Assembly: GCA_016719645.1 (NCBI GenBank)
Contig: JADJYS010000014.1
Location: forward strand, 62,001 to 126,000
Length of the DNA: 64,000 nucleotides
Direction: 5' to 3'
Origin: a bacterium
GTDB lineage: Bacteria > Krumholzibacteriota > Krumholzibacteriia > LZORAL124-64-63
This document shows positions 51,252-59,953 of the stretch, one piece after another; the stretch's first letter is position 1, and each line of letters starts with the position of its first letter. The notes below the pieces were generated by a model. It searched no databases, had not been told where the DNA came from, and saw only the letters and a list, made by a program, of their open reading frames with translations. The position numbers were made by a program, and so were the translations under genes.

Positions 51252-52184
51252 TCAGGTAATGATGCGATCCTGCCCGCCGGCCTCCGGCCCCGCCTCCGTG
51301 TCCGCGGCCACCAGGACGCGGTTCTTCCCGCTGCGCTTGACCCGGTAGAGCGCCGCGTCCGCCCTTTCCACGAGGTCCCGCGACGTCCCGGTCTGCTTCC
51401 CGCACGACGCCACGCCGATGCTGACGGTCACGGTCCGGCCGTCGGGCAGGCGTTCCGCCAGTTCCCGGTTCAGCCGGACGGCGATCGCGCCGGCCTCCGT
51501 CGCGCCGGTCATCGGCAGGATGACCGCGAACTCCTCGCCGCCGTAGCGGCAGCAGACGTCCGCCTCCCTGGAGACGCGCACCAGGGTCCTGCCCATCGCG
51601 GCCAGGATCCTGTCGCCCTGCCGGTGCCCGAAGGTGTCGTTGACCGCCTTGAAGTCGTCGATGTCGACCAGGATCAGAGAAACCGGCGCGCCGTAGCGCA
51701 CGTAGCGCCGCACCTCGAAGTCGATCTGCTGGTAGAAATAGGTGTGGTTGAAGAGGCCCGTCAGGCCGTCGCGCAGCGAGAGCTCGACGATCCCGTCGAT
51801 GTGCTCTTCGTCCACCAGCGTGGCGGAATCCATGTAGGCCGTGATGTTCGACAGGTAGTCCAGGGCGGCGACGACGATCCTGACGTTCCGGCCCAGGATC
51901 CCGGACAGCTCGAATTTGTGGTGCAGGATCTTCCGCCAGTAGTCTTCGGCTTCGTCCGGCGAGAAGTACTGGTGCGTGATCGCGTAGAGGAGGTCGGAAT
52001 AGAAACTCCGGCCGCGGCTCCGTTCCAGGTCGTCGAGCAGGACCTTTTCGGCAGCCGAGAGCGGCCGGTCCCCGGCCAGGGCGGACACCAGGTCCAACGA
52101 GAGCGCGCCGAGGCCCAGGATCCACCAGCGGCGATCGGCGTCGGCCTCGTCGGCGGGCGGCGGCAGGTCGTGCGGGTCCGTCAT
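51252..52184 (-). CDS. GGDEF diguanylate cyclase
   Basis: ATG 52184, preceded by GGGAGG, gives 310 residues. The N-terminal ~135 residues are a helical, soluble domain (SFYSDLLYAITHQYFSPDEAEDYW in part) of unknown signal input. The GGDEF domain (about 150-300) has DGLTGLFNHTYF, LVDIDDFKAVNDTFGH, the active-site RYGGEEF and an RxxD inhibitory site (READ) five residues before it. It should therefore make cyclic di-GMP and be product-inhibited. It is the first gene of a six-gene operon running to the carbonic anhydrase. Confidence 0.92.
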   Translation of the reverse strand: MTDPHDLPPPADEADADRRWWILGLGALSLDLVSALAGDRPLSAAEKVLLDDLERSRGRSFYSDLLYAITHQYFSPDEAEDYWRKILHHKFELSGILGRNVRIVVAALDYLSNITAYMDSATLVDEEHIDGIVELSLRDGLTGLFNHTYFYQQIDFEVRRYVRYGAPVSLILVDIDDFKAVNDTFGHRQGDRILAAMGRTLVRVSREADVCCRYGGEEFAVILPMTGATEAGAIAVRLNRELAERLPDGRTVTVSIGVASCGKQTGTSRDLVERADAALYRVKRSGKNRVLVAADTEAGPEAGGQDRIIT

Positions 52185-52251
52185 GAGGGGTCCCTCCCTT
52201 TCCGCGCCGTAGGCGCCGCCGCCCATCGCGGGCCCGCGACGGCGGTGGCGG

Positions 52252-52938
52252 TCAGACGACCGCGCCGAACAGCTTCCCGACCGCCGCCGTGCACGCCATG
52301 GCCACCGCGCCCCAGAAGGCGACCCGCGCAGCCCCGCGCGCGATCGTGGCGCCGCCGAGACGCGCCGCCGTTCCCCCCAGGACGAGCAGCAGGACCAGGG
52401 TCGAGGCCGCGACCACCGGGGTGAGCCGGGCGGAGGGGATGAACGCGGCGAGGAGCGCCGGCGGCGCCGCCCCCGCGGCGAAGGAAGCCGCCGAGGCCAA
52501 CGCGGCCTGGAGCGGACGGGCCCGCGTCGCCTCGTGGATGCCGAGCTCGTCCCGGGCGTGGGCGCCCAGGGCGTCGTGGGCCATCAACTGGTCCGCCACC
52601 GCGAGCGCCAGTTCCGGGTCGAGCCCGCGGCCGGCGTAGATCCCCGCCAGTTCGGCCCGTTCGGCTTCCGGGGAGTCGGCGAGCTCATGCCGCTCCCGGA
52701 CGAGGTCGGCCTGCTCGGTGTCCGCCTGGGAGCTGACCGAGACGTACTCTCCGGCGGCCATCGAGAGGGTGCCGGCCACGAGACCCGCGACGGCCGCCAC
52801 CAGCACGGCCGCGCGCTCCGGCTCGGCCGCGGCCACGCCCACCACCAGGCTGCTCGTGGAGATCAGGCCGTCGTTGGCGCCCAGGACGGAGGCTCGTAGC
52901 CAGCCGATCCGGTCGCTGCGGTGCTTTTCGCCGTGCAT
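52252..52938 (-). CDS. VIT/CCC1-family iron or manganese transporter
   Basis: This 228-residue protein has about five membrane helices. LRASVLGANDGLISTSSLVVGVA and AGLVAGTLSMAAGEYVSVSSQ are the two hallmark blocks, the latter with the conserved Met/Glu pore residues. A cytosolic acidic metal-binding loop (about 85-135) contains ERHELADSPEAERAEL and DELGIHEATRARPLQAA. It exports or stores Fe(II) or Mn(II). It is divergent from the Fur-family gene across a 162-nt region with an inverted repeat at 53060-53092, so iron or peroxide control is likely. Confidence 0.92.
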   Translation of the reverse strand: MHGEKHRSDRIGWLRASVLGANDGLISTSSLVVGVAAAEPERAAVLVAAVAGLVAGTLSMAAGEYVSVSSQADTEQADLVRERHELADSPEAERAELAGIYAGRGLDPELALAVADQLMAHDALGAHARDELGIHEATRARPLQAALASAASFAAGAAPPALLAAFIPSARLTPVVAASTLVLLLVLGGTAARLGGATIARGAARVAFWGAVAMACTAAVGKLFGAVV

Positions 52939-53059
52939 GGCTGTCTCCGTTCTTGGCCTGCCGCCGCTGGGGCGTGCTCACCAATATACTCACAACCGGA
53001 GCTGGGCGATCCTGCAGCGGTCCACCGCGCACCTTGACAGGCTCTCAAGTTATGGGTAT

Positions 53060-53092
53060 ATTCCTATTTGCGGTTCACTATTAAATAGGAAT
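53060..53092. promoter_or_regulatory. Probable PerR/Fur operator
   Basis: A perfect 10-bp inverted repeat, ATTCCTATTT (53060-53069) and AAATAGGAAT (53083-53092), with a 13-nt spacer sits just upstream of the Fur-family start and between it and the divergent metal transporter. It is AT-rich like Fur/PerR boxes, although the sequence differs from the E. coli consensus. Autoregulation is inferred. Confidence 0.65.
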
Positions 53093-53100
53093 GAACATAC

Positions 53101-53604
53101 ATGATCGATCATTCTGAAATCCAGGGTCGTCTCGAGAAGTTCCAGGCGGCCGCCAAGGCGGCCGGCGTCAAACTGACGCACCAGCGCCTGGAGATCTTCC
53201 GCGAAGTCGCCGCGAGCCAGGAGCACCCGGACGCCGAGGCCGTCTTCCGCACCGTGAAGACCCGCCTGCCGACGGTGTCGCTGGACACCGTGTACCGGAC
53301 GCTCTGGCTGCTCCACGACCTCGGCCTGGTCGCCACGCTCGGGCCGCGCCGCGGGAGCGTGCGCTTCGACGCCAACCTCGACCCGCACCACCACTACGTC
53401 TGCGTGCGCTGCGGCCTGGCGCGCGACTTCACCAGCGCCGAGCTCGACGCGCTGGACATCCCCGCCGCCGTGAACTCGTTCGGAAGCATCGTCGCCGCGC
53501 ACGTCGAGGTGCGGGGCGTCTGCCGGGACTGCGCCGCGAGATCCGCCGCGGCGGAGCCCGCCGCCGCCTCCCCGCCGGAACAGGAAGCGAGGAGAGAGAC
53601 ATGA
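53101..53604 (+). CDS. Fur-family regulator, PerR-like
   Basis: This 167-residue protein has a winged helix (about 20-85: [31 protein letters not shown]) and a metal-binding dimerisation domain with [12 protein letters not shown] and CRDCA. The two CxxC motifs bind structural zinc, and the His-rich loop forms the regulatory site. The adjacent catalase and ferritin genes favour a peroxide sensor (PerR) over an iron sensor. Its stop overlaps an ATG at 53601 that begins the catalase frame. A short Ala/Glu-rich tail follows the core. Confidence 0.92.
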   Translation: MIDHSEIQGRLEKFQAAAKAAGVKLTHQRLEIFREVAASQEHPDAEAVFRTVKTRLPTVSLDTVYRTLWLLHDLGLVATLGPRRGSVRFDANLDPHHHYVCVRCGLARDFTSAELDALDIPAAVNSFGSIVAAHVEVRGVCRDCAARSAAAEPAAASPPEQEARRET

Positions 53605-53662
53605 CAAGAAGAAGAAGCTGACCACCAACGCCGGCGCCCCCGTCGCCGACAACCAGAACCTC

Positions 53663-55060
53663 ATGACCGCGGGCCCGCGCGGTCCGGCGCTGCTGCAGGA
53701 CGTGTGGTACCTGGAGAAGCTCGCCCACTTCGACCGCGAGGTGATCCCCGAGCGCCGCATGCACGCCAAGGGCTCGGGCGCCTTCGGCGCCTTCACGGTC
53801 ACCCACGACATCAGCCGGCACACCCGGGCGAAGCTCTTCGCGGCCGTCGGCAAGAAGACCGACCTGTTCGTCCGCTTCTCGACCGTGGCCGGGGAACGCG
53901 GCGCGGCCGACGCCGAGCGCGACATCCGCGGCTTCGCGATCAAGTTCTACACCGAGGAGGGCAACTGGGACCTCGTCGGCAACAACACGCCGGTCTTCTT
54001 CCTGCGCGACCCCCTGAAGTTCCCCGACCTCAACCACGCGGTGAAGCGCGACCCGCGCACCAACCTGCGCAGCGCCCGCAACAACTGGGACTTCTGGACC
54101 TCGCTGCCCGAGGCGCTGCACCAGGTCACCATCACCATGAGCGACCGCGGCATCCCCGCCTCCTACCGCCACATGCACGGCTTCGGCAGCCACACCTTCA
54201 GCTTCCTCAACGCGGCGAACGAGCGCACCTGGGTCAAGTTCCACCTCGTCAGCCAGCAGGGCATCCGCAACCTGACCGACGCCGAGGCCGAGGCGGTCGT
54301 CGGCAAGTGCCGCGAGAGCCACCAGCGCGACCTGTTCGACAGCATCGAGAAGGGCGACTTCCCGCGCTGGAAGCTGTTCGTCCAGCTGATGCCCGAGCGG
54401 GACGCCGCGGCCTGCCCCTACAACCCCTTCGACCTGACCAAGGTCTGGTTCAAGAAGGACTACCCGCTGCACGAGGTGGGCGTCCTGGAGCTGAACCGCA
54501 ACCCCGAGAACTACTTCGCCGAGGTGGAGCAGGCGGCCTTCAACCCCGCCAACGTCGTGCCCGGCATCGGCTTCTCGCCGGACAAGATGCTGCAGGGGCG
54601 GCTGTTCTCCTACGGCGACGCCCAGCGCTACCGGCTCGGCGTCAACCACCACCTGATCCCGGTGAACGCCGCGCGCTGCCCCTTCCACAGCTACCACCGC
54701 GACGGGGCCATGCGCGTCGACGGCAACCACGGCGGCACGCTCGGCTACGAGCCCAACAGCTATGGCGAGTGGCAGCAGCAGCCCGATTTCTCGGAGCCGC
54801 CGCTGGCCCTCGACGGGGCCGCCGCCCACTGGAACCACCGCGAGGACGACGACTACTATTCTCAGCCGGGCCTCCTGTTCCGGCTGATGGGCGCGGCGCA
54901 GCGGCAGGCGCTCTTCGAAAACACCGCCCGCGCGATGGGCGACGCGCCCCGCGAGATCAAGCTGCGCCACATCGCCAACTGCGCGAAGGCCGACCCGGCC
55001 TACGGGGCCGGCGTGGCCGCAGCGCTCGGCATCCCCCCGGGCGAGGCGCCCCGGGACTGA
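53663..55060 (+). CDS. katA: Monofunctional haem catalase (apparent 5' frameshift)
   Basis: The open frame from ATG 53663 gives 465 residues of a small-subunit catalase: [23 protein letters not shown], catalytic His48 in [27 protein letters not shown] and the Asn-containing substrate region. Upstream, frame 2 reads [20 protein letters not shown], the usual catalase N-terminus. The expected ATG (53601, overlapping the Fur stop) is one base out of frame, because ATGAC-AAG lacks a base. The natural product is probably about 485 residues. The missing C-terminal NADPH domain is normal for this clade. It breaks down hydrogen peroxide within the PerR-like module. Confidence 0.93.
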   Translation: MTAGPRGPALLQDVWYLEKLAHFDREVIPERRMHAKGSGAFGAFTVTHDISRHTRAKLFAAVGKKTDLFVRFSTVAGERGAADAERDIRGFAIKFYTEEGNWDLVGNNTPVFFLRDPLKFPDLNHAVKRDPRTNLRSARNNWDFWTSLPEALHQVTITMSDRGIPASYRHMHGFGSHTFSFLNAANERTWVKFHLVSQQGIRNLTDAEAEAVVGKCRESHQRDLFDSIEKGDFPRWKLFVQLMPERDAAACPYNPFDLTKVWFKKDYPLHEVGVLELNRNPENYFAEVEQAAFNPANVVPGIGFSPDKMLQGRLFSYGDAQRYRLGVNHHLIPVNAARCPFHSYHRDGAMRVDGNHGGTLGYEPNSYGEWQQQPDFSEPPLALDGAAAHWNHREDDDYYSQPGLLFRLMGAAQRQALFENTARAMGDAPREIKLRHIANCAKADPAYGAGVAAALGIPPGEAPRD

Positions 55061-55105
55061 CCGCGGACGACGACCGCCGACCCTACCACCGAAAGGAAGA
55101 AGAAC

Positions 55106-55609
55106 ATGGGAACCAGAGGACGCGAGATCATCGGCATGGACGTCGATCATCTCCTGGACCTGCTCAACCGGGCCTACGCGAGCGAGTGGCTGGCCTACTA
55201 CCAGTACTGGCTCGGCGCGAAGCTCATCAAGGGCCCGATGAAGGACGCCGTGGCGGCGGAGCTGAACCTGCACGCCACCGAGGAGCTGAACCACGCCGTC
55301 ATGCTGTCGGGCCGCATCATCCAGCTCGGCGGCACGCCGGTGCTCACGCCCGAAGGCTGGGCGAAGCTGAGCCCCTGCAAGTACGACGCGCCCGAGGACC
55401 CGTACGTGGCCGTCCTGCTCGACCAGAACATCGAGGGCGAGCAGTGCGCGATCACCACGTACAAGGCCCTGATGGACGCCACCAAGGACAAGGACATGGT
55501 GACCTACAACCTGGCGCTCGCGATCCTCGAGCAGGAGATCGAGCACGAGGAGGACCTGCAGAGCCTGCGGGAGGATCTGGACCTGATGGTGGTGCGGGGG
55601 AGCAAGTAA
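55106..55609 (+). CDS. Dps-like ferritin (DPSL/thioferritin type)
   Basis: This 167-residue four-helix protein starts after AAAGGAAG. The di-iron ligands are spaced as in ferritins: Glu in ASEWLAYYQYW, ExxH in HATEELNHA, Glu in NIEGEQCAI and ExxH-like EQEIEHEED. Two cysteines (SPCKYD and GEQCAI) fit the paired Cys of DPSL thioferritins, which form 12-mers using peroxide to oxidise iron. The family assignment is by pattern and memory. With the PerR-like regulator, catalase and VIT transporter, it makes a compact peroxide and iron defence set. A terminator follows. Confidence 0.85.
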   Translation: MGTRGREIIGMDVDHLLDLLNRAYASEWLAYYQYWLGAKLIKGPMKDAVAAELNLHATEELNHAVMLSGRIIQLGGTPVLTPEGWAKLSPCKYDAPEDPYVAVLLDQNIEGEQCAITTYKALMDATKDKDMVTYNLALAILEQEIEHEEDLQSLREDLDLMVVRGSK

Positions 55610-55634
55610 CCGGCCCCCGCGCCGGTTCCGGGGG

Positions 55635-55665
55635 ACGGCCGGGTCGGTGGCGCCGACCCGGCCGT
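55635..55665. terminator. Hairpin terminator after the Dps-like gene
   Basis: Thirteen-bp perfect arms (55635-55647 and 55653-55665) with a 5-nt loop lie between converging genes; TCTC follows on the plus strand. Confidence 0.75.
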
Positions 55666-55697
55666 TCTCATGGCGGATACGCGCGAGGTCGGAATTC

Positions 55698-56051
55698 CTA
55701 GCGCATGAACCCGACGAGCAGCGTGTGCGCCAGGGCCCACAAGACGCCCGCAACGACAGGCACCGCCACCGCATACCGCCGCCAATCCCGCATCCCGGCC
55801 GGCTCGCAATTCGCGGTCTGCCCGCCGAGCCGCGCGATGTCGAGGTAGCGCACGACCACCATGCCCGCGGCGACGACCCAGAACAGGATGTCGAGCCCGG
55901 AAAACCGGGCCGTGTCGCCGATCTTGAAGGTCAGGGCGAACAGCAGGGCCGGGCCGATCGCCAGCCAGGACAGGCGGACGATCACGCCGAGGCAGCCGGT
56001 GGGCTCGGGGGTGGGAACGGGGGAAGAGGACGGAATCCGGGAATCTGCCAT
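55698..56051 (-). CDS. Small three-helix membrane protein, unknown
   Basis: GGAGG 5 nt before ATG 56051 selects a 117-residue product over the longer frame from 56075. A Pro/Ser-rich cytosolic start (SSSPVPTPEPTGC) is followed by three hydrophobic segments: LSWLAIGPALLFALTF, GLDILFWVVAAGMVVVRYLD and YAVAVPVVAGVLWALAHTLL. Two Cys flank them. No known domain is recognised. It converges on the Dps-like gene and is separated from it by the terminator. Confidence 0.65.
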   Translation of the reverse strand: MADSRIPSSSPVPTPEPTGCLGVIVRLSWLAIGPALLFALTFKIGDTARFSGLDILFWVVAAGMVVVRYLDIARLGGQTANCEPAGMRDWRRYAVAVPVVAGVLWALAHTLLVGFMR

Positions 56052-56239
56052 GTTCGCCTCCAGAGTCGCCCGCATCGCGGACGGCGACGGGTTTCCCGTC
56101 GCTTGCTCTGGATGGCGGCCCGACCATCCCCGATCCTGCTGCGGCCTGGAAAAGGCTGCAGCACCCTTCGCTCCGCCGGGATCCGCTCCCCGCGGGCGAC
56201 GCCATCGTCGATGGCCAGCGTCAGACTACGCAGCGGGAC

Positions 56240-57964
56240 TCAATCGTGCAAGCCGGTTCCGGTGGCCCGCTCCGACAGCGCGGCGACGGCGGAGCCGGCG
56301 TCGGCTTGCGCCAGCACCCCGTCCAGGGCCGCCGACTGGTCCCAGCCCCAGAGATCGAAGTACCGCGAATGCCCCTCCAGCCGGTAGTGGGAGGAGAAGC
56401 GCGCGCGGACCTCGTCCGAGAAGACGTCGTCGTGGGGCGGGTACCAGTTGGCGAGGCGGAAGGGCTGGCGGCCCCGCGGCACGAGCCACAGGTCGATGAC
56501 GCCGGCGTCGAGGGCGGCGAGCGTGGCTTCGGGGATCTCGCGGTGGGCGCGCCGCGAATCCATGAGCGAGACGGCGTCGATCAACAGCGGGTTGCCGGAG
56601 AACGTGAGCAGGGGTCGGAGGTTGGCCAGGTGGAAGTAGTTGCCGTCTCCGCTGTACCCCATGCCGATGGCCCGGTCGGGGTGCGCGGCCAGGATCCCTC
56701 GGATGTCGGCGGAGATCGCCGTGGAGTTCTCCATCCGCGAGCTCGCCAGCCGTGCGCTGCGGTAGCCCGACACGGATCCCGCGACGAGCGCGGCGGCCAG
56801 GAAGGCCGAGACCGCGCCCAGCCGCCAGGAGGCGGCGCGTTCCGGGAAGAGCAGGCCGCGCATGCCGGCGGCCGGCCACAGCCGGGCCGCGAAGACCAGG
56901 TTGATGGGGATCATCGGCAGCAGGTGCACCTGGCCGGCGCCGGGCTTCATCGCCAGCACGATCACGGCCGCGTTGCCCGCGGCCCAGGCCAGGACGAGCT
57001 GGCGCCGCATCCAGGGGCGGTGGGCCGGCCGGCCCGGCGCCGACAGGAGCACCAGCACGGGGATCGCGAAGAACAGCGCGCGGGTGAACAGGTGCGGCAG
57101 GTAGTCCAGCTCCAGGCCGTGATGGGCCCCGATGAGGATCCAGCTCAGGTAGTTGACGAGCGAGATGCCGTCGTGCAGGGCAAACGGGGCCACGACGGCC
57201 ACGGCGCCCAGGGCCAGGGCCGCCCGCGTGGCGCGGGAACCGTGGCGCTCGTCGAGCAGCGTCAGCACCGGCAGCAGGTACAGCACCGCGTGGACCTTGA
57301 GGTTCACCGCCAGCCCCAGCGCGAGGGCCGCGCCGACGACGGCCGGGACGCGCCGGGACGCGCCCGCGGCGTGCAGGCCCAGGCAGACCGCGAAGAGGAT
57401 GTAGGGATCGGGCCGCACGAGCATCGCCGAGGTGCCGCCGGTCCAGTACAGCAACAGCGCGATGGCGATCATGCCGAAGGCCAGCGCGCCGGAGACCAGG
57501 CGGCGGATCGTCAGGTACAGCAGGACCACGGAGGCGTAGAGGGCCAGCAGGGCGCCCAGTTTGGCGGCGAAGATCGAGGGGTGCAGCAGGTCGAGGCAGA
57601 GCCCCGTGGCCAGGTAGACCACCGGGCCGTAGAGCACGCTGTACTGCGGGTCGGCGTCCGGGGCGTGGTAGAGCGGGCCGCCGGTCTGCACCCACCAGGA
57701 CACCGACGACACCATCGCCTCGACGTCGCTGGCGTAGCCGTCGTGGTTCAGGTACCAGAGGCTCGTCGTCAGGAACGCGAGGCACACGATCACGGCAAGA
57801 CCCGCCAGGGCGGGCCGGATCCTCGACCAGGCAGCGGCGTGATCGGCGGCGTTGCCGTCCGACCGACGCCGCAGGATCAGCCACAACGCCAGCAGCACCG
57901 CGCCGGTGCCGAGCGGGTGCCGCGAGCAGAGGATGACGAAGTCGAGGACGGCGCGAATAGCCAT
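56240..57964 (-). CDS. GT-C fold (GT39/ArnT-like) membrane glycosyltransferase
   Basis: ATG 57964 gives 574 residues; the frame extends to an ATG at 58036 without a better ribosome-binding site. About ten membrane helices alternate with loops. The first periplasmic loop, LNHDGYASDVEAMVSS, holds the paired acidic residues typical of GT-C enzymes that use polyprenyl-phosphate sugars. A soluble C-terminal part (about 430-574: DRAIGMGYSGDGNYF, IDLWLVPRG, YFDLWGWDQS) follows. The substrate is unknown. It is monocistronic, and the 188 nt downstream (56052-56239) shows nothing else. Confidence 0.75.
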   Translation of the reverse strand: MAIRAVLDFVILCSRHPLGTGAVLLALWLILRRRSDGNAADHAAAWSRIRPALAGLAVIVCLAFLTTSLWYLNHDGYASDVEAMVSSVSWWVQTGGPLYHAPDADPQYSVLYGPVVYLATGLCLDLLHPSIFAAKLGALLALYASVVLLYLTIRRLVSGALAFGMIAIALLLYWTGGTSAMLVRPDPYILFAVCLGLHAAGASRRVPAVVGAALALGLAVNLKVHAVLYLLPVLTLLDERHGSRATRAALALGAVAVVAPFALHDGISLVNYLSWILIGAHHGLELDYLPHLFTRALFFAIPVLVLLSAPGRPAHRPWMRRQLVLAWAAGNAAVIVLAMKPGAGQVHLLPMIPINLVFAARLWPAAGMRGLLFPERAASWRLGAVSAFLAAALVAGSVSGYRSARLASSRMENSTAISADIRGILAAHPDRAIGMGYSGDGNYFHLANLRPLLTFSGNPLLIDAVSLMDSRRAHREIPEATLAALDAGVIDLWLVPRGRQPFRLANWYPPHDDVFSDEVRARFSSHYRLEGHSRYFDLWGWDQSAALDGVLAQADAGSAVAALSERATGTGLHD

Positions 57965-58298
57965 GGGGTGCTTGCTGCTATGGACCGTTGATGCGCGGCC
58001 CGTCCGCCCGGACGGTCGCCGACTCGGGGCGATCATAGCATAAGTCGCCCGGGCCCGGTTCGATCATCTCGCCCCCCGCCTCACAATGATCTCCGCACCA
58101 TCATTATGATCGCGCTTGCGCGCGGACGGCGCCTGCATCTCGTTTCATATCAGCAAATTGCAGGACACGGGTCGTGGCCCGCTCGTTGCATGGCAGTTCT
58201 TCGGGACGGACAGGCGCGCGCGGGAACGAGCCCGGGCGTGCAGGAAGGCGTCGCACGGACGGTGCGCCGACCTTCGCGGGTGATGAAAGGAGATTTTC
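57965..58298. other. Intergenic region between divergent glycosyltransferase and OMP genes
   Basis: No gene is supported here. AATGAT and ATCATT arms at 58085-58090 and 58100-58105 form a short inverted repeat that could be an operator. AAGGAG at 58288 or so is the ribosome-binding site of the outer-membrane protein. Confidence 0.4.
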
Positions 58299-58994
58299 AT
58301 GCGACGAAAAATCGGGAACGGATCGCCGCGGGCCGGAGTGACGGCGGGCCTCGTGGCGATCCTGCTGATCGCGATGGGCACGGTCGGTTTCGCGCCCTCG
58401 AATTCCGAAGCGGCCGCGCTCGGCAACTACCTGACGCTCAAGGGCGGCATCTACTCGCCGAGCTCGACCTTCAACCTCGACAACGTCGACATCGAGACCA
58501 CGTTCGACAGCGACACCGAGACGGGCGTCGCCGGCGAGATCGGGATCGGGCACTACATCCTGCCCACGCTCGCCCTCGAATTCGGCGTGGGGTACTTCAA
58601 CGGCAAGGGCTCCATCGTGCCGCGGGCCGCGACCGCCGCCCGCCAGCAGGCCGACTTCGACGTCATCCCGGTGCTGCTGACCGCCAAGGCCTTCATTCCG
58701 GCCGGGGCGATCTTCCCGTACGGCGAGGTCGGGATCGGCTCCTACTTCACCAAGTTCGAGGTGAGCGACAACGCCAACACCTTCGAGGGCGACATGACCT
58801 TCGGGATCCACGCCGGCGCCGGCATCAACGTCAACATCACCGAGAAGGCGTTCCTGGGCGTGGAGGGGCGTTACGTCTGGGCCAATCCCTCGTTCGGCGA
58901 CCAGCAGATCCGCCTGAACGACACCGAGTACGCCTTGAACGGGTTCGAACTGAACGGATTCACCACGATGCTGGCCCTCGGTTTCTGCTTCTGA
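58299..58994 (+). CDS. Small outer-membrane beta-barrel protein (OmpW/opacity-like)
   Basis: This 231-residue protein starts 6 nt after AAGGAG. A signal region (about 12-40, GLVAILLIAMGTVGFA) precedes amphipathic beta-strands: YLTLKGGIYSPSS, GEIGIGHYILPTLALEFGVGYF, FIPAGAIFPYGEVGIGSYF, FLGVEGRYVW and the terminal TTMLALGFCF ending in Phe, the usual BAM signal. The eight-strand OmpW/OmpX-type barrel is likely. It may act as a small pore or structural protein. A hairpin terminator follows. Confidence 0.85.
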   Translation: MRRKIGNGSPRAGVTAGLVAILLIAMGTVGFAPSNSEAAALGNYLTLKGGIYSPSSTFNLDNVDIETTFDSDTETGVAGEIGIGHYILPTLALEFGVGYFNGKGSIVPRAATAARQQADFDVIPVLLTAKAFIPAGAIFPYGEVGIGSYFTKFEVSDNANTFEGDMTFGIHAGAGINVNITEKAFLGVEGRYVWANPSFGDQQIRLNDTEYALNGFELNGFTTMLALGFCF

Positions 58995-58998
58995 CGCC

Positions 58999-59017
58999 AG
59001 GGCGCGCGAGGCGCCCT
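58999..59017 (+). terminator. Hairpin terminator after the OMP gene
   Basis: Seven-bp arms AGGGCGC and GCGCCCT with a 5-nt loop, then TTG, lie 5 nt after the stop. Confidence 0.6.
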
Positions 59018-59097
59018 TTGACCACCGCAGCGTGCGGGATGTCCGGCGGGAGGGATCCCCCCCCGCCCGGATGACCGGGGATCGGCCAGGAAGGCAG

Positions 59098-59772
59098 ATG
59101 ATGTTCAAACCGCATTCGGAACGAGAGCCCATCGTCGTGTTCGACGGCGTCGCCGGGGCACGGCACGGAAACGACGACCCGATCGTGGGCGAGGTGTCGC
59201 GCGGTGAAATGTCGCGCCGGGAAGGTGCCGGCGTCTTCCAGGGCAACGTGGCGCTCGATCATCACGGCGGCTTCGCTTCGGTCCATTTCGGATCCGGCGA
59301 ACTCGACCTCTCCAGGTTTGCGGGTCTGGCGCTGCGCGTCCGGGGCGACGGCAAGCGCTATTCCCTGCGGCTACGCACGAACCGCGCCGGCAACAGCGTT
59401 GATTACCAGTGCGAGCTGGCGCCTGAGGCCGGGGCGTGGCGCAACCTGCGGCTGCCCTTCGCGGCGTTCCAGCCCGCCCATGGCGGACGCTCGACCGCAC
59501 CTCCTCCCCGCCTCGACACGGCGGCGATCGGCACCATCGGACTGGCCATCTCCGACCGGCAGGAAGGCCCGTTCCGGCTGGAACTCGCATCGATCGAGGG
59601 CTACCGCCTGGCCATGTCCGCCGGCCACGGCGGACTGACCGTGGTGCACAACACGGAACGGAGCCGGACCGACTTCCGGCCCGTTCCCGCGATCACCTGC
59701 GGGGACGAGCACGACGTCGAACCGCCGTTGAGCCGGGTCTCCCTGTTCAGCAACTGGATGAAGAACGACTGA
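59098..59772 (+). CDS. CIA30-family protein
   Basis: ATG 59098 with AGGAAGG upstream gives 224 residues; earlier in-frame ATGs lack support. IVVFDGVAG, then GEVSRGEMSRREGAGVFQGNVALDHHGGFASV (quoted as GVFQGNVALDHHGGFASV), LDLSRFAGLALRVRGDGKRY and LRLPFAAFQP match CIA30/NADH-ubiquinone oxidoreductase intermediate-associated protein 30. The fold is a galactose-binding-like sandwich. Bacterial members are often stand-alone with unknown roles; complex I assembly is not implied here. A His/Glu-containing C-terminal extension follows the core. Confidence 0.85.
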   Translation: MMFKPHSEREPIVVFDGVAGARHGNDDPIVGEVSRGEMSRREGAGVFQGNVALDHHGGFASVHFGSGELDLSRFAGLALRVRGDGKRYSLRLRTNRAGNSVDYQCELAPEAGAWRNLRLPFAAFQPAHGGRSTAPPPRLDTAAIGTIGLAISDRQEGPFRLELASIEGYRLAMSAGHGGLTVVHNTERSRTDFRPVPAITCGDEHDVEPPLSRVSLFSNWMKND

Positions 59773-59953
59773 AACCCCTCGGCGGCGCCGAGGCCGCCGG
59801 GGGCCGCACCGGATCGGCAGACGTCCCGAGTTAGCATGTAATAAATTGTCACACAATCTGTTATGATATCGGACTATTCTAGTAGCATATCGCCGACCAC
59901 GATCCTAACCTGACAGAAGACTCCCTCGCCCCTTCCCTTGCCGGAGGTCGCTC

